The translations under genes were made by a program, and so were the position numbers. Of a stretch of DNA of 64,000 bases, positions 52,705 to 61,753 are shown piece after piece (the first letter of the stretch is position 1; each line of letters opens with the position of its first letter). The stretch covers positions 296,865 through 360,864 of the forward strand of contig NZ_BMVY01000005.1 in assembly GCF_014650955.1 (NCBI RefSeq), written 5' to 3'. The stretch is from Streptomyces tauricus. GTDB lineage: Bacteria; Actinomycetota; Actinomycetes; Streptomycetales; Streptomycetaceae. The notes under the pieces are model-generated. The model searched no databases, was not told the DNA's origin, and saw only the letters and a program-made list of their open reading frames with translations.

Positions 52705-54075
52705 GTGCATCTCGTCCCCACCGAACGCCAGCGACGCCTACGCGCCGAACTCCGTTCGTACTTCCGGGGACTCATGCCGGACGGACCTCCCTCTGTACCT
52801 GCCCCGGCCCCTGCCCCTGCCCCTGCCCCTGCCGGTGCCGGTGCCGGTGTGGCTGCCGGTTCCGGTTTGGACTCCGCGAGGCGACGGGCACTGCTGCGGC
52901 GGATCGGCGCCGACGGATGGCTCGGTATCGGCTGGCCGGAGGCCTACGGAGGCCAGGGGCGGGGCGCCGACGAGCAGTTCGTGTTCTTCGACGAGGCCTG
53001 CCGGGCGGGCGCCCCGATTTCCATGGTCACGCTGAACACGGTCGGGCCGACGCTCATGAAGTACGGGACCGAAGAGCAGAAGGACTTCTTCCTGCCGCGG
53101 ATCCTGCGCGGAGAGCTCGTGTTCGCGATCGGATACAGCGAGCCGTCCGCCGGTACGGATCTGGCCTCGCTACGGACTCGGGCCGTGCGGGGCGGCGGCC
53201 GTGCCCCAAGCGCTGGTGCCGGGGACGGGGACGGGGACGGGGGCGGCGCCCGCGACGGGGACGGGGACCCTGGCCGTGGGGAGCGCGAAGGGCCAGAGAG
53301 GCGCGCGGAACTCGACGAAGGCCCCGGCCCCGGTGATGAGTGGATCGTCGACGGGCAGAAGGTGTTCACCTCCAACGCCCAACACGCCGACTGGATCTGG
53401 CTCGCCTGCCGTACGGACCCCGACGCGCCGAAACACAAGGGCATCTCGATCCTGCTGGTCCCCACGGACGCGCCCGGGTTCTCGTGGACACCGATCGAAA
53501 CAGTGGGCGGGCTGACCACGACGGCCACGTACTACGACGGGATCCGGGTCCCGGTCTCCCGCCTGGTCGGCGAGGAGAACGGCGGCTGGGGGCTCATCAC
53601 CAACCAGCTGAACCACGAACGGGTCGCACTCGCCGCCATCGGTATGCAGGCCGAGGACTTCTACCTGGCCGCCCTGGCCGCGGCCCGCGTCCCCGATCCG
53701 GTGACGGGGCGGCGCAGGGTTGACGAGCCGTGGGTGCGTTCGAGGCTGGCCGAGGTACATGCCCGGCTCGCGGCAACGCGCCTGCTCAACTGGCGTTTGG
53801 TGGGCGATGTGGGGGCCGGCCGGCTGGCCCCCGGCGATGCCAGCGGCGTGAAAGTCGTGGGAACCGAATCAGCCGTCGCGGTGTATCGAATGTGTCAGGA
53901 AATCGTCGGATCGGACGCGCTGATCCGGTCCGGTTCGCCGGGTGTGTTCGGGGACGGCGAGCTGGAGCGGATGAACAGGGCGGCGCAGATCAACACGTTC
54001 GGGGGCGGGGTGAGCGAGGTGCAGCGGGAGATCGTGGCGACGATGCGGCTCGGGATGACGAGGGGGCGGCGGTGA
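52705..54075 (+). CDS. Acyl-CoA dehydrogenase, ChsE2/FadE29-like subunit
   Basis: A 456-aa flavoprotein. GRLGIGWPE-type GWLGIGWPEAYGGQG, FAIGYSEPSAGTDLASLRT and YIWLACRTDPNAAKHKGI-like segments follow M. tuberculosis FadE29 closely (from memory). FadE28/FadE29 form a heterotetramer dehydrogenating the 3-carbon side chain of steroid CoA esters. Here two insertions are unusual: a Pro-Ala run (31-45) and a 48-residue Gly/Asp/Arg-rich loop (about 163-210) in the middle domain. It lacks the REQFG motif, which its partner at 55244 has. GTG 52705 with GGGAGG upstream. The stop overlaps the next start in GTGA. Confidence 0.85.
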   Translation: MHLVPTERQRRLRAELRSYFRGLMPDGPPSVPAPAPAPAPAPAGAGAGVAAGSGLDSARRRALLRRIGADGWLGIGWPEAYGGQGRGADEQFVFFDEACRAGAPISMVTLNTVGPTLMKYGTEEQKDFFLPRILRGELVFAIGYSEPSAGTDLASLRTRAVRGGGRAPSAGAGDGDGDGGGARDGDGDPGRGEREGPERRAELDEGPGPGDEWIVDGQKVFTSNAQHADWIWLACRTDPDAPKHKGISILLVPTDAPGFSWTPIETVGGLTTTATYYDGIRVPVSRLVGEENGGWGLITNQLNHERVALAAIGMQAEDFYLAALAAARVPDPVTGRRRVDEPWVRSRLAEVHARLAATRLLNWRLVGDVGAGRLAPGDASGVKVVGTESAVAVYRMCQEIVGSDALIRSGSPGVFGDGELERMNRAAQINTFGGGVSEVQREIVATMRLGMTRGRR

Positions 54076-55244
54076 GCGGGAGGGCCGTGCCGGGCGAGAC
54101 GGCCGCGTCCGGGGAGAGGTCCGCGTCCGGGGCGGGGACGGCGTCCATGGACGTGACCGAGGGGCGAATGGACGTGACCGAGGGGCGATACGAGGACATC
54201 CACGCGCGGCTGAAGACGTACGAGGGGCTGACGGCCGTCGGAGGCGTCGGCAAGGACCTGGTCAACGAACCGATGATCCGGCACTGGTGCGAGGCGATGG
54301 GGGACACGAATCCGGCGTATGCGGGAGCGGACGCCGTCGCGCCGGCCACCATGCTCCAGGCCTGGACGATGGGGGGACTCTCCGGCCACGGGGGACGCTC
54401 GGAGGCGTACGTCGAGATGCTCGGGTTGCTGGACGCCGCCGGGTACACCTCGGTTGTCGCCACCGACTGCGAGCAGGAGTATCTGCGGCCACTTCGGCCG
54501 GGGGACCGGATCACCTTCGACTCGGTGATCGAGTCGGTCTCCGAGCGCAAGACGACCAAGCTGGGCACGGGGTACTTCGTCACGACGCGGACGGATGTAC
54601 GGGCAGGGGGCGAGCCGGCGGGGACGCACCGGTTCCGGATCCTCAAGTACGTACCTGCTGGGCGGCGCCGGAGAGACGGCGCGGCGGGCAGAGCGGCGAC
54701 AGCAGCCAGGCAGGCGGTGGCGGAGGCCGGTGAGGCCCTGGCACCCAGCAGGGAGGTTTCGACGCCCACGGGGGAAGCCCTGACACCCACCAGGGATGCC
54801 TCGGTGTCCACCGGTGAGGCCACGACGGCCTCCCGCCCCAAGCGGCCCCGCCCCGTCGTCAATCGGGACAACGCCGGCTTCTGGGAGGGCGTGTCCCGGC
54901 ACCAACTGCTCATCCAGCGCTGCGAGAAGTGCGAGACCCTGCGTTTCCCCTGGCTGCCGGGGTGCAACTCCTGCGGCTGCCTGGAGTGGGACACGGTCGA
55001 GGCGACCGGCGAGGGGACCGTCTACTCGTACGTGGTGATGCATCACCCGCCCTTCCCGGCCTTCGACCCTCCGTACGCGGTGGGGCTGGTCGAACTCGTC
55101 GAGGGCGTCCGGATGATCAGCAATGTGGTGGGGGTGCCGCACGACCGCGTGCGGATCGGGATGCCGGTGCGGCTGGAGTTCGAGCGGGTGGACGAGGAGC
55201 TGGAGCTGCCGGTCTTCCGCGCGGTCGAGGGGAGCGGGGGCTGA
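54072..55244 (+). CDS. ChsH2-like protein: MaoC hot-dog domain + DUF35/OB-fold zinc domain
   Basis: A 390-aa two-domain protein. The N-terminal hot-dog domain (about 36-195) resembles MaoC; a Pro/Thr/Ala linker (about 205-255) leads to a rubredoxin-like zinc ribbon CEKCETLRFPWLPGCNSCGC and OB fold. In mycobacteria ChsH2 pairs with ChsH1 as a steroid enoyl-CoA hydratase, and its DUF35 domain binds the aldolase Ltp2. GTG 54072 overlaps the previous stop. MDVTEGR is duplicated at 26-39 by a 21-bp tandem repeat. Confidence 0.86.
   Translation: MSGRAVPGETAASGERSASGAGTASMDVTEGRMDVTEGRYEDIHARLKTYEGLTAVGGVGKDLVNEPMIRHWCEAMGDTNPAYAGADAVAPATMLQAWTMGGLSGHGGRSEAYVEMLGLLDAAGYTSVVATDCEQEYLRPLRPGDRITFDSVIESVSERKTTKLGTGYFVTTRTDVRAGGEPAGTHRFRILKYVPAGRRRRDGAAGRAATAARQAVAEAGEALAPSREVSTPTGEALTPTRDASVSTGEATTASRPKRPRPVVNRDNAGFWEGVSRHQLLIQRCEKCETLRFPWLPGCNSCGCLEWDTVEATGEGTVYSYVVMHHPPFPAFDPPYAVGLVELVEGVRMISNVVGVPHDRVRIGMPVRLEFERVDEELELPVFRAVEGSGG
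54147..54188 (+). repeat. Perfect 21-bp tandem duplication in chsH2-like gene
   Basis: Units 54147-54167 and 54168-54188 are identical and keep the frame (MDVTEGR twice) near the N terminus, ahead of the conserved domain. One of the two Met codons may be the real start. Confidence 0.95.
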
Positions 55245-56308
55245 TGGACTTCACGCCGACGGAGGAGCAGACGGCGGCCCGCGATCTGGCCGCGCGGATC
55301 TTCGGCGACCTGTCCACGCACGAACGGCTGACTGCCGTGGGGACGTGCAGCGACGGGGAACTGTGGAAGGCGTTGTGCGAGGCGGGGCTGCCGGCCGCCG
55401 TCGAGGACATCGGGCTCCTCGGTCTTGTGCTCCTCCTGGAGGAGCAGGGGCGGACGACGGCCCAGGTGCCGTTCGCCGCGAGCTGTGTCTACGGGCTGCT
55501 GGCGGTGTCGGCGCACGGCTCGGCGGAACAGCGGGAACGACTGCTGCCGGGGATCGCGGACGGCTCGGTCGTGATGACCGGCGCCCTGTCCGACAGCGCG
55601 GTACGGGCCGGTGGGAGCGGCGAGTTGAGTGGGGTGGCCCCCGTGGTGCCGTGGCTCCGCGACGCCACGCATGTGCTGGTCGCCGACGAGGAACACCGGT
55701 TGTGGCTCGTACGGACCGCCGACGCCCGCTGTGAGCCCGTCGAGTTGACGGCGCCGTGGTCGGCCGGACGCCTGACCCTGGACGCCACACCGGCCGAACA
55801 ACTCGGCGGCGTCGACGCGTACGACGACATGTACGGCGAAATGTACGACGACGTGCTGGCCACCGCTCGTACCGCTTTCGCGGGGCTCCAGGCGGGCGTG
55901 TGCGCGGGCTCGGTCGCCAGAGCCGTGGCGTACACCAACACCCGCGAGCAGTTCGGACAGCCGCTCGCGGCCAAGCAAGGGGTTCAACTCCGGGCGGCAG
56001 ACGCGCATATGGACACCGAGGCGATACGGGTCACGGCGTACGAGGCGGCCTGGCGGCGGGACGAAGGGCTGGACTATGCCGCGCACGCGCTGACCGCCGC
56101 CTGGTGGGCGTCCGAGGCGGGCCACCGTGTCGTCCACGCGGGGCAGCATCTGCACGGCGGTATGGGGGCCGACCTGGAGCACCCCGTGCATCGGCACTTC
56201 CTGTGGGGACGGCAGCTGGACGCGTACCTGGGGTGCGGGAGCGAACTGCTCCAGGAGCTGGGGGAGTCGATCGTGCACGGTGAGGGAGAGGGTGAGGGGG
56301 ACGCATGA
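55244..56308 (+). CDS. Acyl-CoA dehydrogenase, ChsE1/FadE28-like subunit
   Basis: A 354-aa partner of the gene at 52705. It has the short N-terminal form MDFTPTEEQ and keeps the C-terminal FAD motif NTREQFGQPLAAKQG and HLHGGMGADLEHPVHR. Together the two subunits would form one active site per heterodimer, as in FadE28/FadE29. ATG 55244 overlaps the previous stop by one base. The tail GEGEGEGDA is repetitive. Low-complexity YDDMYGEMYDD near 197-207 is unusual. Confidence 0.85.
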   Translation: MDFTPTEEQTAARDLAARIFGDLSTHERLTAVGTCSDGELWKALCEAGLPAAVEDIGLLGLVLLLEEQGRTTAQVPFAASCVYGLLAVSAHGSAEQRERLLPGIADGSVVMTGALSDSAVRAGGSGELSGVAPVVPWLRDATHVLVADEEHRLWLVRTADARCEPVELTAPWSAGRLTLDATPAEQLGGVDAYDDMYGEMYDDVLATARTAFAGLQAGVCAGSVARAVAYTNTREQFGQPLAAKQGVQLRAADAHMDTEAIRVTAYEAAWRRDEGLDYAAHALTAAWWASEAGHRVVHAGQHLHGGMGADLEHPVHRHFLWGRQLDAYLGCGSELLQELGESIVHGEGEGEGDA

Positions 56309-56829
56309 CCACCGAGGTCGGGCCGACGCGGGTCGGCGACGTGCTGCCACCGCTGGAGATCGAGATCACCCGCACGCTGGTCGTCGCCGGGGCGATCGCG
56401 TCGCGCGACTACCAGGACGTGCACCATGACGCCGAAGCGGCACGACAGAAGGGCTCGCCGGACATCTTCATGAACATCCTGACGACCAACGGGCTGGTCG
56501 GGCGCTACATCACGGACCACTTCGGGCCCCGGGCCGTGCTGCGCAGAGTGGCGATCAGACTGGGCGCCCCCAATCACCCGGGCGACACCATGGTGCTGAC
56601 CGGGGTGGTGGAGGACGTCCGGGGCGACACGGCGACGGTCCGGGTCATCGGCGCCAACAGCCTCGGCAAGCACGTCACGGGCACGGTGACGGTCACGGTG
56701 CCGGGGTCGGGGCCGGAGCCGGTGCAGCGGACGACGACGGACACCACCCCGGAGGCGACCGCGATCACCCGGGAGGCGATCGCGCCCAGCCCGGAGGCGA
56801 CCGCGGCCCTACCGGAGGGCCGGTCATGA
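56305..56829 (+). CDS. MaoC-like enoyl-CoA hydratase, ChsH1-like
   Basis: A 174-aa hot-dog protein. ASRDYQDVHHDAEAARQKG contains the D35-x4-H40 catalytic pair of R-specific hydratases. It would hydrate the steroid enoyl-CoA made by the ChsE pair, in complex with ChsH2. The last ~35 residues are a Thr/Glu/Pro-Ala repeat (TPEATAITREAIAPSPEATA) not needed for the fold. ATG overlaps the previous stop in ATGA, and the next start overlaps its own stop. Confidence 0.87.
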   Translation: MTTEVGPTRVGDVLPPLEIEITRTLVVAGAIASRDYQDVHHDAEAARQKGSPDIFMNILTTNGLVGRYITDHFGPRAVLRRVAIRLGAPNHPGDTMVLTGVVEDVRGDTATVRVIGANSLGKHVTGTVTVTVPGSGPEPVQRTTTDTTPEATAITREAIAPSPEATAALPEGRS

Positions 56830-57998
56830 GCGTGCGGACGAGGGACAGCCTCGGCGGACGGGCGGCCGTCGTCGGGATAGGGGCGACCGAGTTCTCCAAG
56901 GACTCGGGGCGCAGCGAGCTGCGGCTCGCGGTGGAGGCGGTGCGGGCCGCGCTGGACGACGCGGGGCTCACACCGGGCGATGTGGACGGCCTGGTGACGT
57001 TCACGATGGACACGAGCCCCGAGATCACCGTCGCCCAGGCGGCCGGCATGGGGGAGCTGTCGTTCTTCTCCCGGATCCACTACGGCGGCGGGGCGGCCTG
57101 CGCGACCGTCCAGCAGGCGGCGCTGGCGGTGGCCTCGGGGCTGGCCGAGGTGGTGGTCTGTTACCGGGCTTTCAACGAGCGGTCGGGGCGGAGATTCGGC
57201 TCCGGGGTCCAGCGCCGGGTGCCGTCCGCCGAGGGTGCGGCCCTCGGCTGGGCGCTGCCCTTCGGACTGCTCACACCCGCGTCCTGGGTGGCGATGGCGG
57301 CCCAGCGCTATCTGCACACGTACGGGCTGACCTCCGAGGCGTTCGGGCGGGTCGCGGTCGTCGACCGGAAGTACGCGGCGACCAACCCGGCGGCGTACTT
57401 CCACGGCAGACCGATCTCGCTCGCGGATCATGCGGCGTCCCGCTGGATCGTCGAGCCGTTGCGGCTGCTCGACTGCTGCCAGGAGACCGACGGCGGGCAG
57501 GCCCTGGTCGTCACCTCGGTGGAGCGGGCGCGCGACCTGCCGCGTCCGCCGGCCGTGATCGTCGCGGCGGCGCAGGGCGCGGGGCGGGCCCAGGAGCAGA
57601 TGACCAGCTTCTACCGGGACGATCTGACGGGGCTGCCGGAGATGAGCGTGGTGGCGCGGCAGCTGTGGCGTACGTCGGGGCTGACGCCGGCCGGGATCGA
57701 CGTCGGGATCCTGTATGACCACTTCACGCCGTTCGTGCTGACCCAGCTGGAGGAGTTCGAGTTCTGCAAGCCGGGTGAGGCGGCGGACTTCGTGGCGGAG
57801 GAGCGGCTGCCGTTGAACACACACGGAGGGCAGCTCGGGGAGGCGTATCTGCACGGGATGAACGGAGTGGCGGAAGGGGTCAGGCAACTGCGCGGTTCGT
57901 CCGTGAACCAGATACCGGGAGCCCGTCGGGTGCTGGTGACGGCGGGGACGGGTGTTCCGACCTCGGGACTGATCCTGGGTTCGGACGACCGGGGCTGA
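56826..57998 (+). CDS. Ltp2-like thiolase-fold steroid aldolase
   Basis: A 390-aa thiolase-superfamily protein without thiolase catalytic Cys/His motifs. AAVVGIGATEFSKDSGRS is the typical SCP-x/Ltp2 N terminus; GILYDHFTPFVLTQLEEF and HGGQLGEAYLHGMN are conserved later segments with candidate catalytic tyrosines (YDHF, AYLH). Mycobacterial Ltp2 carries out the retro-aldol release of propionyl-CoA from the steroid. Last gene of the five-gene operon. A near-copy of its 3' end follows 43 bp downstream. Confidence 0.87.
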   Translation: MSVRTRDSLGGRAAVVGIGATEFSKDSGRSELRLAVEAVRAALDDAGLTPGDVDGLVTFTMDTSPEITVAQAAGMGELSFFSRIHYGGGAACATVQQAALAVASGLAEVVVCYRAFNERSGRRFGSGVQRRVPSAEGAALGWALPFGLLTPASWVAMAAQRYLHTYGLTSEAFGRVAVVDRKYAATNPAAYFHGRPISLADHAASRWIVEPLRLLDCCQETDGGQALVVTSVERARDLPRPPAVIVAAAQGAGRAQEQMTSFYRDDLTGLPEMSVVARQLWRTSGLTPAGIDVGILYDHFTPFVLTQLEEFEFCKPGEAADFVAEERLPLNTHGGQLGEAYLHGMNGVAEGVRQLRGSSVNQIPGARRVLVTAGTGVPTSGLILGSDDRG

Positions 57999-58042
57999 TC
58001 CAGGGGTTCGCCCGGTCCCCGGTTCGGACGATCGGGGCTGAT
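57978..58042 (+). repeat. 22-bp duplication of the ltp2-like 3' end
   Basis: 57978-57999 covers the last codons and stop of the gene; 58021-58042 is the same sequence with one mismatch. The intervening DNA is CG-rich and non-coding. Confidence 0.85.
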
Positions 58043-58112
58043 TGCGGGGCGGACGGATGAACGTGGCGCGTGTCCGGGCCCGACATCGTGGACGGGGCCG
58101 TTGACTCGGCCT

Positions 58113-59003
58113 ATGCGTTGGCTGCGATGTCACAAGATGATCGTCGGATTCGGGTTCGTGCTGCTCCTGCTGGGGCTCACGGCGGCACCACCGGCGGAGG
58201 CGGGGTCCTGGTCGCCGGGTGCTGTCGCTCCGGTGGGTTCCCCTGACCGGGAGCCCGGGACCCGGGAGTACGGCGTGAGACCCAAGGCGCTCACGTTCAA
58301 GGGGCGGGCGTTCGACACGTGCCGGGCGCCTTCCGCGGACACCATGCGGCGGTGGCGGGCGTCCCCGTACCGGGCGGTGGGTGTCTACTTCGGCGGTCGC
58401 GGGCGGGCCTGCCGGTCACAGCCCCATCTGAGCCACCGCTGGATGCGGACGGTGCGGGACCAGGGCTGGCGGGTGCTGCCGCTGTACGTGGGCTCGCAGT
58501 CGACCTGTGTGTTCGCACGGCACAAGAAGAACGTACGGATCGGGCGCCATCCCTGGAAGCAGGGGACGGCGGAGGCCCGCGACGCGGTGAAGAGGGCGAC
58601 GGCGCTCGGTATGCGGCCCGGCAGCCCGCTCTTCCTGGACATGGAGGCCTACGAATACCGGAACAAGAAGTGTGCGCGCACCACGCTCCTGTTCGTACGG
58701 GGGTGGAACCGGCAGGTGTCGCGGCAGGGGTATCTGCCGGGGTTCTACAGCAGCGCCGCGTCGGGCGTCCGTCACATGGAGCTGTCGCGGCGGGCCGGTG
58801 TGCGGGACCTGCCGGCGGTGGTGTGGTTCGCGCGCTGGGGTGTGAAGAACGGGCTGAACAGCGAGCCCGTGCTCAAGAAGACCGCGTGGGCGCCCGCGCG
58901 GCGCATCCACCAGTACGCGGGGAACGTAAAGGAACGGCACGGCGGCCGGACGCTGCTGATCGACCGCAATCTGATGCACGCGCCGGTCGCGCGCATCGGC
59001 TGA
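58113..59003 (+). CDS. Secreted DUF1906 (glycoside hydrolase-like) protein
   Basis: A 296-aa protein with a signal (hydrophobic 12-27, ending AEA-GS). The DUF1906 domain (about 62-290) starts AFDTCRAPSADTMRRWR and has YRAVGVYFGGRG, YVGSQST and LFLDMEAYE, the TIM-barrel acidic residues seen in Rv2525c-type proteins. Those bind Zn and glycan-like ligands; catalysis is not established. Start ATG 58113 or TTG 58101. Gene stands alone, 114 bp after the ltp2-like gene. Confidence 0.8.
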   Translation: MRWLRCHKMIVGFGFVLLLLGLTAAPPAEAGSWSPGAVAPVGSPDREPGTREYGVRPKALTFKGRAFDTCRAPSADTMRRWRASPYRAVGVYFGGRGRACRSQPHLSHRWMRTVRDQGWRVLPLYVGSQSTCVFARHKKNVRIGRHPWKQGTAEARDAVKRATALGMRPGSPLFLDMEAYEYRNKKCARTTLLFVRGWNRQVSRQGYLPGFYSSAASGVRHMELSRRAGVRDLPAVVWFARWGVKNGLNSEPVLKKTAWAPARRIHQYAGNVKERHGGRTLLIDRNLMHAPVARIG

Positions 59004-59250
59004 GTCGCCGGAGTGACGTCCGGGGCTGCTCTGGTGCGCGGTCGTACTACTCCGGCATCACGCCCGGGTGCGGGCTACTGCGCTGGGAGTGCGCGGGGGC
59101 CCGTCTCTCAGGGGCGAACCCTCAGGGGTCCTGAGCCTCGTGTCCACCTTCAGGAGGTGGGGCCTGCCCCCCTCCTACAACCTGAGGCGGACAAGGCTTC
59201 GGGACCTGCGGCCGATCCGCTGGAGTAGGGGGCGATCCTAGCGTGGAGCC

Positions 59251-59796
59251 ATGACCACATCCGTCTGCACCAGCGCTTCGAACGTGGCGACGCGGACCCA
59301 TGCGTACCCGTCGTTCTCCTCGTACGTAAGGGCTCGCCAACCTGTGTTGCTGCGCACCGCGCGCTCGCTGACCGCGAACCCGTGCGACGCGGAGGACCTG
59401 CTGCAGACCGCCCTCACCAAGACGTATGTCGCCTGGGAGCGGATCGAGGACCACCGGGCGCTCGACGGCTATGTGCGCCGGGCGCTGCTGAACACGCGGA
59501 CGTCGCAGTGGCGGAAGCGGAAGGTCGACGAGTTCGCGTGCGACGAACTGCCGGAGCCGCAGGCTCCGCCGGCCGGGGACCCGGCGGAGCAGCAGGCACT
59601 GCACGACGCGATGTGGCGCGCGATCATGAAGTTGCCCGCGCGGCAGCGGGCCATGGTCGTCCTGCGGTACTACGAGGACCTGAGCGAGGCGCAGACGGCG
59701 GAGGTGCTGGGCGTGTCGATCGGGACGGTCAAGTCGGCCGTGTCGCGTGCGCTGGGCAAGCTCCGTGAGGACCCTGAGCTGGGCCCCGTGCGCTGA
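59251..59796 (+). CDS. SigE-family ECF RNA polymerase sigma factor
   Basis: A 181-aa sigma factor with regions 2 and 4 only. Region 2 includes LTANPCDAEDLLQTALTKTYVAW; region 4 has LPARQRAMVVLRYYEDLSEAQTAEVLG and a recognition helix SIGTVKSAVSRALGKLR. ATG 59251 with GGAG 2 nt upstream, close for a ribosome binding site. No anti-sigma gene is adjacent; the next gene is an acyl-CoA ligase. The 247 bp upstream (59004-59250) contain an inverted repeat of CCTCAGGGG elements and no gene. Confidence 0.88.
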   Translation: MTTSVCTSASNVATRTHAYPSFSSYVRARQPVLLRTARSLTANPCDAEDLLQTALTKTYVAWERIEDHRALDGYVRRALLNTRTSQWRKRKVDEFACDELPEPQAPPAGDPAEQQALHDAMWRAIMKLPARQRAMVVLRYYEDLSEAQTAEVLGVSIGTVKSAVSRALGKLREDPELGPVR

Positions 59797-59874
59797 GCGG
59801 CGCGGTGGAAGCACAGCGGGCGGGACCGGGCAAGCAATCCGTGCCGTGACGTGATCGATCACCCCGTAGTAGTG

Positions 59875-59892
59875 ACATACCGCGCGGTATGT
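59875..59892. promoter_or_regulatory. Perfect 18-bp palindrome, likely operator of the acyl-CoA ligase
   Basis: ACATACCGCGCGGTATGT, exact on both arms, 60 bp before the ligase start. It has the form of TetR-family operators. No TetR gene is present in the window. Confidence 0.72.
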
Positions 59893-59951
59893 GAGCAGAA
59901 TCAGCCCAACCCTTACTACCGCGTAGGCAATGTCGCCCCCGGGAGGACGCC

Positions 59952-61610
<1,659 letters not shown>

Positions 61611-61665
61611 CAGCTCTGACAGCCCGACAGCCGGAGAGCTTGATAGCCAGAGCAGGCGATATAGG

Positions 61666-61707
61666 CGGGTTGGGGCGTTGTTTCACGTGAAACAACGCCC
61701 CAACCCG
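61666..61707. terminator. 42-bp perfect palindrome between convergent genes, containing parS
   Basis: 21-bp arms match exactly around the parS centre. The arms add CGGGTTGGGGCGTT on the left. The palindrome sits between the convergent stops at 61610 and 61754, so it may also act as a bidirectional terminator hairpin. Confidence 0.7.
61680..61693. promoter_or_regulatory. parS site 4 (ParB binding)
   Basis: Perfect GTTTCACGTGAAAC at the centre of the 42-bp palindrome. Confidence 0.93.
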
Positions 61708-61753
61708 TTTGTGCGTACGCCTGGTTGAGCCGACGCTCAGTTCGTGCCGACGC

